Shown: in pieces, positions 16,259-24,188 of the stretch | Layout: the number at the start of each line of letters is the position of its first letter | Position numbering within the stretch: the stretch's first letter is position 1 | Program-made: the position numbers and the translations under genes | From: CAKSFT01 sp045544615 | GTDB taxonomy: Bacteria; Bacillota; Clostridia; UBA1381 | NCBI GenBank assembly: GCA_045544615.1 | Contig: JAZPZI010000026.1 | Location: 20,914 to 84,913 of the forward strand | DNA: 64,000 nucleotides | Direction of reading: 5' to 3' | Notes under the pieces: model-generated | Database searches by the model: none | Seen by the model: only the letters and a program-made list of their open reading frames with translations | What the model was told of the DNA's origin: nothing

Positions 16259-16327
16259 TTTGTTCACCTCGTAAAAACTTTCTTTTGATTTACTATATTT
16301 TAATATAAATATTAAAAATTGTCAACC

Positions 16328-16738
16328 TCATTTTATGCTTTGCATATAATTTTCAAGTATGATTGATGCAGAGACGGTATCGATGACTTTTTTTCTGTCC
16401 TTTCCGCGGGTGTTGGTCTGGTTTAGGAAAAATGTTGCACTGACAGTTGTGAGACGCTCGTCCCAGTAGACAATTTCGGTATCGGTAAGCGTTTTTAAAA
16501 AGTCTGCAAATTCATAGGTTGCCTCGGCACGAAAGCCTAATGTGCCATCCATATTCTTGGGAAGCCCGAGTATAATCTTTTCGGGTGTGTATTTTTCCAA
16601 AAGCTCGCTTAATGCCAGGGCCAGCTTCTTTTTTGAGCCGTTTTCCAGTGTCGCAACACCCTGGGCTGTTATCCCGAGAGGGTCGGATACTGCAATTCCT
16701 ATTCTTCTGTCACCGTAGTCGATTCCCATCAAACGCAT
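16328..16738 (-). CDS. ruvX: Putative pre-16S rRNA nuclease RuvX/YqgF
   Basis: The 136-residue RNase H-fold protein has the expected motifs: GIDYGDRRIGIAVSD at the N-terminus with catalytic Asp, KIILGLPKNMDGTLG, YWDERLTTVSA and DRKKVIDTVSASIILENYM with the last acidic residue. The family (YrrK in B. subtilis) has been linked to 16S rRNA 5' maturation and Holliday-junction-like folds. alaS and yrzL (ireB), often upstream in Firmicutes, are not here; pta starts divergently 174 bases away. Confidence 0.92.
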   Translation of the reverse strand: MRLMGIDYGDRRIGIAVSDPLGITAQGVATLENGSKKKLALALSELLEKYTPEKIILGLPKNMDGTLGFRAEATYEFADFLKTLTDTEIVYWDERLTTVSATFFLNQTNTRGKDRKKVIDTVSASIILENYMQSIK

Positions 16739-16847
16739 AACGGTTTTCTCCTTTTGAACATTTTTATATTTTTAGTATACCATATTTACCAAATTTATGC
16801 AAGATAACAATTTAATAAAAAACCTTGTAAAAATTTGGTCAATCCCC

Positions 16848-16876
16848 TTGTAAATTGTGGATAATTGGTATATAAT
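16848..16876 (+). promoter_or_regulatory. SigA promoter of pta-ackA
   Basis: TTGTAA, 17-base spacer, TATAAT. AAAGGAG stands about 9 bases before the pta ATG. Confidence 0.7.
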
Positions 16877-16912
16877 ATAAAATAATGTAAAATAATAAAG
16901 GAGATATGCAAA

Positions 16913-17908
16913 ATGTCATTTATTGAAAGAATCAAAGAAAGAGCAAGAGCTGACAAAAAGAAGATTGTTCTGCCTGAATCAATGGACAGAAGAACTTTCG
17001 AAGCAGCCGAGACAATCTTAAAGGAGGATATTGCCGACATCATCATTATCGGTACACCTGAAGAGGTTGAAGAAAACTCAAAGGGACTCGATATTTCAAA
17101 GGCAACTATCATCAATCCTTATACATATGAAAAGACAGAAGAATACTTAAACCTTTTCGTAGAACTCAGAAAGTCAAAGGGACTTACATATGAAGAAGCG
17201 AAAAAGACAGCTTTGGGTGACTATATGTACTATGCTTGTCTTATGGTTAAAGCAGGCGACGCTGACGGTGTTGTATCGGGTGCGTGCCACTCAACTGCAA
17301 ACACATTAAGACCAAGCTTGCAGATTATCAAGACAAAGCCTGGCGTTAAGCTTGTATCAGCATTCTTCCTTATGGTAGTGCCTGACTGTGAATACGGTGC
17401 AGACGGCACATTCATCTTTGCAGACAGTGGTCTCGAGCAGAATCCTGATCCTGAAAAGCCTGCTGCAATCGCAGCATGCTCGGCAGAAAGCTTCGAGCTT
17501 CTGGCAGAAAAGGAAGCTATCGTTGCAATGCTTTCACACTCAACAAAGGGCAGCGCAAAGCATGCTGATGTTGACAAGGTAGTTGAGGCAACAAGAATCT
17601 GTAAGGAAAACAACCCTGAACTCAAGGTTGACGGCGAACTTCAGCTTGATGCGGCAATCGTTCCGTCGGTTGGCGAATCAAAGGCTCCGGGCTCACCTGT
17701 TGCAGGTAAGGCAAACGTATTGGTATTCCCTGACCTTGATGCAGGAAACATTGGCTATAAGCTCGTTCAGAGATTGGCAAAGGCAGAAGCATACGGCCCG
17801 GTAACTCAGGGTATTGCAATGCCTATAAATGACCTCTCAAGAGGTTGCTCGGCAGATGATATCGTTGGTGTTGTTGCAATCACCAGCGTTCAGGCACAGG
17901 GCAAATAA
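16913..17908 (+). CDS. pta: Phosphate acetyltransferase
   Basis: The 331-residue enzyme interconverts acetyl-CoA and acetyl phosphate, the first half of the acetate branch of fermentation. Full family length and motifs are present: KKIVLPESMDRRTFEAAE at the start, DADGVVSGACHSTANTLRP, LSHSTKGSAKHADVDKV, ELQLDAAIVPSVGESKAPGS and FPDLDAGNIGYKLVQRLAK. It is the short PTA form without the N-terminal DRTGG domain. ackA follows 25 bases after its stop, so the pair is one operon. Confidence 0.97.
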   Translation: MSFIERIKERARADKKKIVLPESMDRRTFEAAETILKEDIADIIIIGTPEEVEENSKGLDISKATIINPYTYEKTEEYLNLFVELRKSKGLTYEEAKKTALGDYMYYACLMVKAGDADGVVSGACHSTANTLRPSLQIIKTKPGVKLVSAFFLMVVPDCEYGADGTFIFADSGLEQNPDPEKPAAIAACSAESFELLAEKEAIVAMLSHSTKGSAKHADVDKVVEATRICKENNPELKVDGELQLDAAIVPSVGESKAPGSPVAGKANVLVFPDLDAGNIGYKLVQRLAKAEAYGPVTQGIAMPINDLSRGCSADDIVGVVAITSVQAQGK

Positions 17909-17933
17909 TAAAATTTGAAAGGACTTGAATAAA

Positions 17934-19133
17934 ATGAAAGTATTGGTAATCAATGCCGGAAGTTCGTCGCTGAAGTATCAGTTGATTGATATGGATACAG
18001 TAAATGTTCTGGCAAAAGGTCTTTGCGAAAGAATCGGAATTGACGGCTCAAAGCTTACTCACAAGAACCTTGCAAAGGGTGTTGAGGAAGCAATCGAAAA
18101 GCCGATGAAGGACCATGGCGATGCAATCGCAATGGTAATTAATGCTTTGGTAAATGCAGATTACGGTGTAATCTCATCAATGTCTGAAATTGATGCAGTA
18201 GGTCACAGAGTGGTTCACGGTGGTGAAGCATTTGCTGATTCACACGTAATCGACGGTAAGGTTTTGGAAGCTTTGAAGATGTGCATACCTTTGGCACCGC
18301 TTCACAACCCACCGAACATCACAGGTATCGAAGCTTGTGAAAAGAATATGCCTGGCGTTCCTCAGGTTGCAGTTTTCGATACTGCATTCCACCAGACAAT
18401 GCCGAAAGAAGCATATATGTATGCTCTTCCATATGAATACTATGAAAAGCACAAGATAAGAAAGTACGGCTTCCACGGAACAAGCCACAAGTATGTTTCG
18501 GGCGAAGTTGCAAAGATAATGGGAAAAGACTTGTCAGAGCTCAAGGTTATCACCTGTCACCTCGGAAACGGCTCATCGGTTTCTGCAGTTAAAAACGGCA
18601 AGTGTGTTGACACATCAATGGGCTTCACTCCACTTGACGGTGTTGTTATGGGCACAAGAACAGGTTCTATGGACCCTGCAGTTGTTACATTCCTTATGGA
18701 AAATGAAGGCTTGAGCGCAAAAGATGTTGACGCTGTAATGAACAAGAAGTCGGGCGTATTTGGCGTATCGGGCATCAGCAGTGACTTCCGTGACCTCTCA
18801 GCTGCAGCTGCAGAAGGAAACGAAAGAGCTAAGCTTGCTTTGGATATGTTCTACTATAGCGTTAAGAAACTCATCGGCTCATATGCAGCTGCTATGGGTG
18901 GCGTTGATGCGGTAGTATTCACAGCCGGTATCGGTGAAAATGATACAGCAGCAAGAGCATCTATCGTAGACGGCCTTGAATTTATGGGTATCAAGATTGA
19001 TGCTGAAAAGAACAAGAAGCGTGGCGAGGCAATAGATGTAACAGCTGACGGCGCAACTGTAAAGACATTTGTTATCCCGACAAATGAAGAGCTTATGATC
19101 GCTCTTGATACAAAGAGATTGATTAAGGGTTAA
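17934..19133 (+). CDS. ackA: Acetate kinase
   Basis: The 399-residue ASKHA-fold enzyme makes ATP and acetate from acetyl phosphate. Signatures are VLVINAGSSSLKYQL (residues 2-16), HRVVHGGEAF, VAVFDTAFHQTMP, RKYGFHGTSHKYVS, THLGNG-type CHLGNGSSVSAVKNG and FTAGIGENDTAAR. ATG 17934 is chosen over a TTG at 17925 because AAAGGA is correctly spaced for it. It is coupled to pta and ends at a clear terminator. Confidence 0.97.
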   Translation: MKVLVINAGSSSLKYQLIDMDTVNVLAKGLCERIGIDGSKLTHKNLAKGVEEAIEKPMKDHGDAIAMVINALVNADYGVISSMSEIDAVGHRVVHGGEAFADSHVIDGKVLEALKMCIPLAPLHNPPNITGIEACEKNMPGVPQVAVFDTAFHQTMPKEAYMYALPYEYYEKHKIRKYGFHGTSHKYVSGEVAKIMGKDLSELKVITCHLGNGSSVSAVKNGKCVDTSMGFTPLDGVVMGTRTGSMDPAVVTFLMENEGLSAKDVDAVMNKKSGVFGVSGISSDFRDLSAAAAEGNERAKLALDMFYYSVKKLIGSYAAAMGGVDAVVFTAGIGENDTAARASIVDGLEFMGIKIDAEKNKKRGEAIDVTADGATVKTFVIPTNEELMIALDTKRLIKG

Positions 19134-19182
19134 TCTGCTCAAATTATCTTTTGGTAAAGATAAACATTAGTACAAAATGCAC

Positions 19183-19226
19183 AAAAAGCACTGATAGATT
19201 TTGGTTATCTGTTAGTGCTTTTTTTG
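19183..19226 (+). terminator. Terminator of pta-ackA
   Basis: AAAAAGCACT pairs with AGTGCTTTTTT across a 21-base loop that itself contains a short stem; a T run follows. Confidence 0.8.
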
Positions 19227-19308
19227 TTTATAAAAGAGATATTTTGGTATATATAAAATATGTTATTGCAGATAATCTGCAAATAATTTAAAAAGGAGGA
19301 CAAATATT

Positions 19309-21375
19309 ATGGACAAATACGGAATGGACAGCATAAGAAATGTTGTAATCATGGGACACGGAAAGGCAGGTAAGACAACCATTACAGAAGCAATGCTTTT
19401 CAATAGCGGCGCAATCGACAGAATGGGAACAGTTGCCGACGGCACAACTACTGCCGATTATGATGCGGAAGAAATCAAGAGAAAGTTATCTATAAACGCT
19501 TCAATAGCTCCTATCGAATGGAAGGACATGAAATATAACATTATCGACACACCGGGATATTTTGACTTCGTGGGCGAAGCAAAGGAAGGCTTGAGAGCGG
19601 CTGACTCTGCACTTATTCTCTTAAGTGGCAGAAGTGGTGTATCGGTTGGTACAGAGCAGGTATTCAAATATGCAAGACAAAAGGGAGTACCGATTGTATT
19701 CTTTGTAAATAAGATTGACGATGACAGAGCAAATTATCAGAAGACACTTGAAGAAATGAAGGAAAAGTTCGGCAAGGCCGTAACACCTTTTGTTTACCCG
19801 ATTAAAGAGGGTGACGAGTTCAAGGGCTTCGTTGATATCATAGATATGACTGCAAGAAGATACGAAGGTCAGGACAGAGTTGACATTCCTGTACCGGAGG
19901 GTATGGACGAGATTGTAGCACCGCTTCGTGATATGATTATGGAAGCTGTTGCAGAAACTGATGATGCCTTGATGAACAAGTACTTCAACGGCGAAGAGTT
20001 CACCTTCGACGAAATCAAGAAGGCTATCAGAAAGGGTGTTAAGGAAGGAAGCATTTATCCTGTATACTGCGGTTCAGGTCTTGCGAATATCGGTGTTCGA
20101 AGCCTGATGGACGGTATCGGAAAGTATCTGCCGAATCCTAACGAAATTGCAGAAATCGCACACGATTCAAAGACAGGTGAGCCTGTTGAGGTTGTTCAGG
20201 ATGTTGGTGATACAACTTCTGCAATCGTATTCAAGACCATCGCTGACCCATATGTTGGCAAGATGTCACTTTTCAGAGTTTATTCAGGTAGCGTAAAGGC
20301 TGACAGTGTTCTTTACAATCCGAATAAGGGCGTAAGCGAAAAAATCGGTAAGGTTTATATGCTAAGAGGCAAAAAGCAGATTGAAGTAAAGAGCGTTGAC
20401 TCGGGCGATATCGGTGTTATTGCAAAGCTTGACAAGACCAAGACCGGTGATACTCTTTGTGCTGAAAACAAGAATATGATTCTAAACGGCATAGACTTCC
20501 CTGAACCTGTTCTTTCGATGGCGGTTAAGCCTGTTGCAAAGGGCGATGAAGAAAAGATTGTATCGGGACTTGCAAAGCTTGCAGAAGAAGACCCGACCTT
20601 CAATGTTACAAATAACTCTGAGACAAAGCAGACCTTGATAAATGGTCAGGGTGAACAACATATTGATATTATCGTAAATAAGCTCAAGACAAAGTACGGC
20701 GTAGATGTTACTCTGTCAGAGCCGATTGTACCGTATCGTGAGACAATCAAGGGTACAGCAACTGTTGAAGGAAAGCATAAGAAACAGTCGGGCGGACACG
20801 GACAGTACGGTCACGTTAAGATTGAGTTTACACCCGGTATTACCGAGGAACTTACATTCGAGGAAAAGGTATTCGGCGGAAGCGTACCGAAGAACTACTT
20901 CCCGGCGGTTGAAAAGGGTCTCCGTGATTCCTGCGAACACGGTGTATTGGCAGGATATCCTGTTGTTAACCTGAAGGCTACCCTTTTGGACGGTTCATAT
21001 CATCCGGTTGACTCATCCGAAATGGCGTTCAAGACTGCGGCATCTATCGCATATAAGGAAGGCTTAAAACAGGCAAAACCTGTACTTTTAGAGCCTATCG
21101 GAGCACTTAAGGTATTTATCCCAGAGAGTATAATGGGTGATATCATCGGCGACATCAACAAGCGTAGAGGTCAGATTATGGGTATGGGCGAGAGCGAATA
21201 TCCGGGACTCAATATGGTTGAGGCTGAAGTTCCTGTGTCGGAAATGTTCAAGTATGCAACCGACCTGCGTTCAATGAGCCAGGGAGCAGGTATGTTCAAG
21301 TTCGAGTTTACCCGTTATGAACAGGCTCCGCAGAACATTGTTGACAAGGTTATAGCAGAGGCTGAAAAACAGTAA
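19309..21375 (+). CDS. Elongation factor G-like translational GTPase (EF-G paralogue)
   Basis: The 688-residue, five-domain GTPase has the P-loop GHGKAGKTT (16-24), G3 DTPGYFDF and G4 NKIDDD. Domain IV carries QSGGHGQYGHVKIEF-like sequence, as in translocation factors. The P-loop GHGKAG differs from GHIDAG of canonical FusA, and no rpsL/rpsG/tuf genes are nearby. It therefore most resembles the secondary EF-G (FusA2-type) group. The role may be ribosome recycling or stress translation; the exact job is inferred. GGAGG precedes the ATG. Confidence 0.85.
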   Translation: MDKYGMDSIRNVVIMGHGKAGKTTITEAMLFNSGAIDRMGTVADGTTTADYDAEEIKRKLSINASIAPIEWKDMKYNIIDTPGYFDFVGEAKEGLRAADSALILLSGRSGVSVGTEQVFKYARQKGVPIVFFVNKIDDDRANYQKTLEEMKEKFGKAVTPFVYPIKEGDEFKGFVDIIDMTARRYEGQDRVDIPVPEGMDEIVAPLRDMIMEAVAETDDALMNKYFNGEEFTFDEIKKAIRKGVKEGSIYPVYCGSGLANIGVRSLMDGIGKYLPNPNEIAEIAHDSKTGEPVEVVQDVGDTTSAIVFKTIADPYVGKMSLFRVYSGSVKADSVLYNPNKGVSEKIGKVYMLRGKKQIEVKSVDSGDIGVIAKLDKTKTGDTLCAENKNMILNGIDFPEPVLSMAVKPVAKGDEEKIVSGLAKLAEEDPTFNVTNNSETKQTLINGQGEQHIDIIVNKLKTKYGVDVTLSEPIVPYRETIKGTATVEGKHKKQSGGHGQYGHVKIEFTPGITEELTFEEKVFGGSVPKNYFPAVEKGLRDSCEHGVLAGYPVVNLKATLLDGSYHPVDSSEMAFKTAASIAYKEGLKQAKPVLLEPIGALKVFIPESIMGDIIGDINKRRGQIMGMGESEYPGLNMVEAEVPVSEMFKYATDLRSMSQGAGMFKFEFTRYEQAPQNIVDKVIAEAEKQ

Positions 21376-21514
21376 AACGGTTTAATTTGTGATTTTTTGG
21401 TCAATATCACTAATAAAATAAAAATTATTTTGTTAAATTGCGGATTTACTTTTTAATTCGGATTTGGTATCATATTTAATGTAAGATTTTATGTGCCAGA
21501 GAGGAGAAATTTAA

Positions 21515-22627
21515 ATGGCAGATTTACAGTTAAAAGGTATTTATAAGAGATACGCAGGCGGCGTTACAGCTGTTAGCGATTTTACTCTTGACATCGAAGA
21601 CAAGGAATTTATCATTCTTGTTGGACCTTCAGGCTGCGGTAAGTCAACAACATTGAGAATGATCGCCGGCTTGGAAGAAATCAGCGAAGGCGAACTTTAC
21701 ATCGGCGGCAAGCTCGTAAACGATGTTGCTCCAAAGGACAGAGATATTGCGATGGTTTTCCAGAGCTATGCTCTTTACCCACATATGACAGTTCACGACA
21801 ACATGGCATTTGCTTTGAAGCTCAGAAAGACTCCAAAGGATGAAATCGAAAGAAGAGTTAAGGAAGCTGCTAAGATTCTTGACATCGAGCACTTGCTCGA
21901 GAGAAAGCCAAAGGCTTTGTCAGGTGGTCAGAGACAGCGTGTTGCTCTCGGTCGTGCTATCGTTCGTGACCCTAAGGTATTCTTGATGGATGAACCTTTG
22001 TCAAACCTCGATGCTAAGCTCAGAGTACAGATGAGAACAGAAATCAACAAGCTCCACAAGAGACTTCAGACAACATTTATCTACGTAACCCACGACCAGA
22101 CAGAAGCTATGACAATGGGTACAAGAATCGTTGTTATGAAGGACGGTATCGTTCAGCAGGTTGATTCTCCAATGAACCTTTACAATAAGCCTGTTAACAT
22201 GTTCGTTGCAGGATTTATCGGAAGCCCTCAGATGAACTTCATCGACGGTACTTTGGTTAAGAAGGATGCAGGCGTATACTTCGAGTTTGATAACGAAAGC
22301 GTTAAGCTTCCAGAAGGTAAAGTTACCGCTGCAAATCTTGATGCATACATCTGTAAGGAAGTTGTTTTGGGTATTAGACCTGAAGACCTCCACGATGAAG
22401 AAGCAGTTATCGCTCAGAATCCTGAAGCAATTGTTGATGCATTCGTTGATGTAACAGAAATGATGGGTGCTGAAACATACCTCTACTTGCAGATTGCAGG
22501 TAAGCCATTTGTAGCAAGAGTTGATCAGCGTACAAATGCTAAGATGAATGATACAATTAAGATTGCTCTTGATCCTAACAAGATTCACTTGTTTGACAAG
22601 GAAACTGAACTTGCTATCATGCACTAA
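21515..22627 (+). CDS. Orphan sugar-ABC transporter ATPase (MsmK/UgpC family)
   Basis: The 370-residue ATPase has Walker A GPSGCGKSTT (37-46), Q-loop VFQSYALYPHMTV, signature LSGGQRQRVALGRAIV, Walker B VFLMDEPLS and a C-terminal TOBE-like regulatory region (VVLGIRPEDLH). These are standard for CUT1-family energisers shared among several oligosaccharide importers. No permease or binding-protein genes lie nearby, so it probably serves transporters encoded elsewhere, as MsmK does in streptococci. It is monocistronic and ends at a terminator. Confidence 0.92.
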   Translation: MADLQLKGIYKRYAGGVTAVSDFTLDIEDKEFIILVGPSGCGKSTTLRMIAGLEEISEGELYIGGKLVNDVAPKDRDIAMVFQSYALYPHMTVHDNMAFALKLRKTPKDEIERRVKEAAKILDIEHLLERKPKALSGGQRQRVALGRAIVRDPKVFLMDEPLSNLDAKLRVQMRTEINKLHKRLQTTFIYVTHDQTEAMTMGTRIVVMKDGIVQQVDSPMNLYNKPVNMFVAGFIGSPQMNFIDGTLVKKDAGVYFEFDNESVKLPEGKVTAANLDAYICKEVVLGIRPEDLHDEEAVIAQNPEAIVDAFVDVTEMMGAETYLYLQIAGKPFVARVDQRTNAKMNDTIKIALDPNKIHLFDKETELAIMH

Positions 22628-22636
22628 TTAAAAAAT

Positions 22637-22665
22637 AAAAACCGAGGCGATAGCCTCGGTTTTTT
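22637..22665 (+). terminator. Terminator of the ABC ATPase gene
   Basis: A 12-bp perfect stem (22637-22648 with 22653-22664), GATA loop and six Ts. Confidence 0.9.
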
Positions 22666-22713
22666 GTTGCTGAAAATAATGTTATTTAGCTCAATAAATT
22701 GGAATTTATGTGT

Positions 22714-23220
22714 CTAAACAAATTCACGTCCTGTTCTAATATAGTATCCTTCTTGGATTGCTGAAAAAGTTGCAATTAAACATATTGCTGTAAAACTATA
22801 TTTTAGTTCTACAAATTGTATCGTTAAGGGTAAAACGAACAAAACGAAACCTGTGACCTTATTAAGAACGCTATGTATGGATATTAACGATTTTCTTTGA
22901 AACAGTCCCCCAATAATATTACTCAATTTAACAGCTGCAATTATTATAATCCATATCCACATCCATTGTGGTATATGAATTGTAGGCAACAATTTATACC
23001 AAACAACGATCATAAAAATAAAGTCTGCAAATGTATCAAATTTTGCTCCAAAACTACTATTACTCTTTGTCTTTCTTGCAACAACTCCGTCTATCATATC
23101 ACTAAAACCACAGAGGAGATATGTGATATAAAACTCTAACGAAAATACAGGAAAGAACAGTAACAAAATACTGCAGATAATACGACAACCTGTGATAATA
23201 TTAGCAATTTGCGTCCTCAT
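22714..23220 (-). CDS. CDP-alcohol phosphatidyltransferase family membrane protein
   Basis: The 168-residue integral membrane protein has about five hydrophobic helices. It carries the metal-binding signature D-x2-D-G-x2-A-R-x8-G-x3-D-x3-D, seen as DMIDGVVARKTKSNSSFGAK then FDTFAD. Such enzymes move a phospho-alcohol from a CDP carrier to another alcohol (phospholipid or related head-group synthesis). It begins 26 bases after the nucleotidyltransferase gene, so the two form one unit. The acceptor is unknown. It is not clearly PgsA because the neighbours are unrelated to pgsA. Confidence 0.85.
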   Translation of the reverse strand: MRTQIANIITGCRIICSILLLFFPVFSLEFYITYLLCGFSDMIDGVVARKTKSNSSFGAKFDTFADFIFMIVVWYKLLPTIHIPQWMWIWIIIIAAVKLSNIIGGLFQRKSLISIHSVLNKVTGFVLFVLPLTIQFVELKYSFTAICLIATFSAIQEGYYIRTGREFV

Positions 23221-23246
23221 TATATCTCCTTCAAATTCTTATTTGT

Positions 23247-23906
23247 TTAACTGTTTTCCGAAATCCGTTGCTTTGCCCAGAAAAATAGTGTATTGGACAT
23301 CGGAATAAAATCAACCGTACCACCTTTTTTCAAACTTAAAGCCGTATTTATAATTGCCTGTTCATCAGGCATTGCAACTGCGAATAATTCTTCTTGATAT
23401 TTAATATAGTTTCCGGTCTTCTTATAGACAATTGCTTGTACAACAAAAGCAGCCGATTTGTATAGAGCTCGTAAAATATCTTCGCTTTTTTCATGGAGCA
23501 TATTGTGAACACATCCGTGAAATATATTGCAGACACCGATTTTGATTGCCTTGTTTACAGCGTTTTCGTCAACAATAGCCATAACATCATCAAGACTTCC
23601 CTTGATTGGTGTTGTGTCATGGCAAAACTGAAACAGGTCGGATGGCTCCCAATTCATAATTTCCTTTTTGCCTGAAAGGAAACCGCAAATCAATTCTCTG
23701 TGGGTCAGGGTATCCAGCATATCATTATAAGCTTGAATATCCGTAGCGGACAATTCATCCAGAATTACAACAATATCTATGTCACTTGTTTCTGTTGCTT
23801 CACCACGACCATAACTGCCCTGTAAACCAACAAACCACACACGGTTTGAAAAAGTCTCATTTAATTCCCGTATGAAGTTTTGCATCCAAACAGTAATATC
23901 CACCAT
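23247..23906 (-). CDS. Nucleotidyltransferase-fold protein
   Basis: The 219-residue protein has the Pol-beta-type motif GLQGSYGRGEATETSDIDIV (near 27-46), with the G-S-x-G-R-G and D-x-D pattern that binds Mg-NTP. A helical C-terminal half resembles aminoglycoside or other small-molecule adenylyl/nucleotidyltransferases. GAGGTG precedes ATG 23906. It is translated just upstream of a CDP-alcohol phosphotransferase gene. A shared pathway is an inference from adjacency; an antibiotic-modifying role is possible but not supported by substrate residues I can recognise. Confidence 0.75.
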   Translation of the reverse strand: MVDITVWMQNFIRELNETFSNRVWFVGLQGSYGRGEATETSDIDIVVILDELSATDIQAYNDMLDTLTHRELICGFLSGKKEIMNWEPSDLFQFCHDTTPIKGSLDDVMAIVDENAVNKAIKIGVCNIFHGCVHNMLHEKSEDILRALYKSAAFVVQAIVYKKTGNYIKYQEELFAVAMPDEQAIINTALSLKKGGTVDFIPMSNTLFFWAKQRISENS

Positions 23907-23928
23907 CTAAATCACCTCATCAAATTAA

Positions 23929-23957
23929 ATTATATCATACTTTTATTCATTTGTCAC
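23929..23957 (-). promoter_or_regulatory. Promoter of the nucleotidyltransferase/CDP-alcohol transferase pair
   Basis: On the minus strand: GTGACA, 17-base spacer, TATAAT. Confidence 0.6.
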
Positions 23958-23965
23958 GATACAAA

Positions 23966-23998
23966 GAAAAAAAGCAGAGCGTTTGCTCTGCTTCTTTT
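23966..23998 (-). terminator. Terminator of the feoB transcript
   Basis: A 9-bp stem AAGCAGAGC/GCTCTGCTT with a four-base loop. On the minus strand it is followed by a run of Ts, so it ends transcription coming from feoB. Confidence 0.85.
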
Positions 23999-24002
23999 AG
24001 TT

Positions 24003-24170
24003 TCATTCTTTATTTTGATTGGTTGTTGAACATCCCATAGAGCATCCGCTACACGCACCGTTTGCAGGGCAACCAATACACTTTTTGCCGCTTTTTTTAG
24101 CTTTATATACATAGTAGCCGGCAAGCCCGACAATCAGGAGTATAACGGCAATTATTATGAGGTTTTCCAT
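24003..24170 (-). CDS. FeoB-associated Cys-rich membrane protein (55 aa)
   Basis: The short gene starts 18 bases after feoB ends, with GGAG seven bases before ATG 24170. Residues 4-20 form one membrane helix (LIIIAVILLIVGLAGYY). A lysine-rich stretch (23-30) follows, then a Cys-rich tail with six cysteines at 31, 34, 40, 43 and 47 plus flanking Gly/Ser (CIGCPANGACSGCSMGC). This matches the FeoB-associated Cys-rich family (PF12669-type), found next to feoB in Firmicutes. A role in handling Fe2+ at the FeoB pore is proposed for the family; it is not proven. Confidence 0.9.
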   Translation of the reverse strand: MENLIIIAVILLIVGLAGYYVYKAKKSGKKCIGCPANGACSGCSMGCSTTNQNKE

Positions 24171-24188
24171 ACAATCAACTCCATTTAC

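Noticed and set aside
22001..22624. 207-codon minus-strand frame
   Set aside because: It is fully antisense to the ABC ATPase, whose motifs are intact; Cys/Asn/Val-rich shadow frame.
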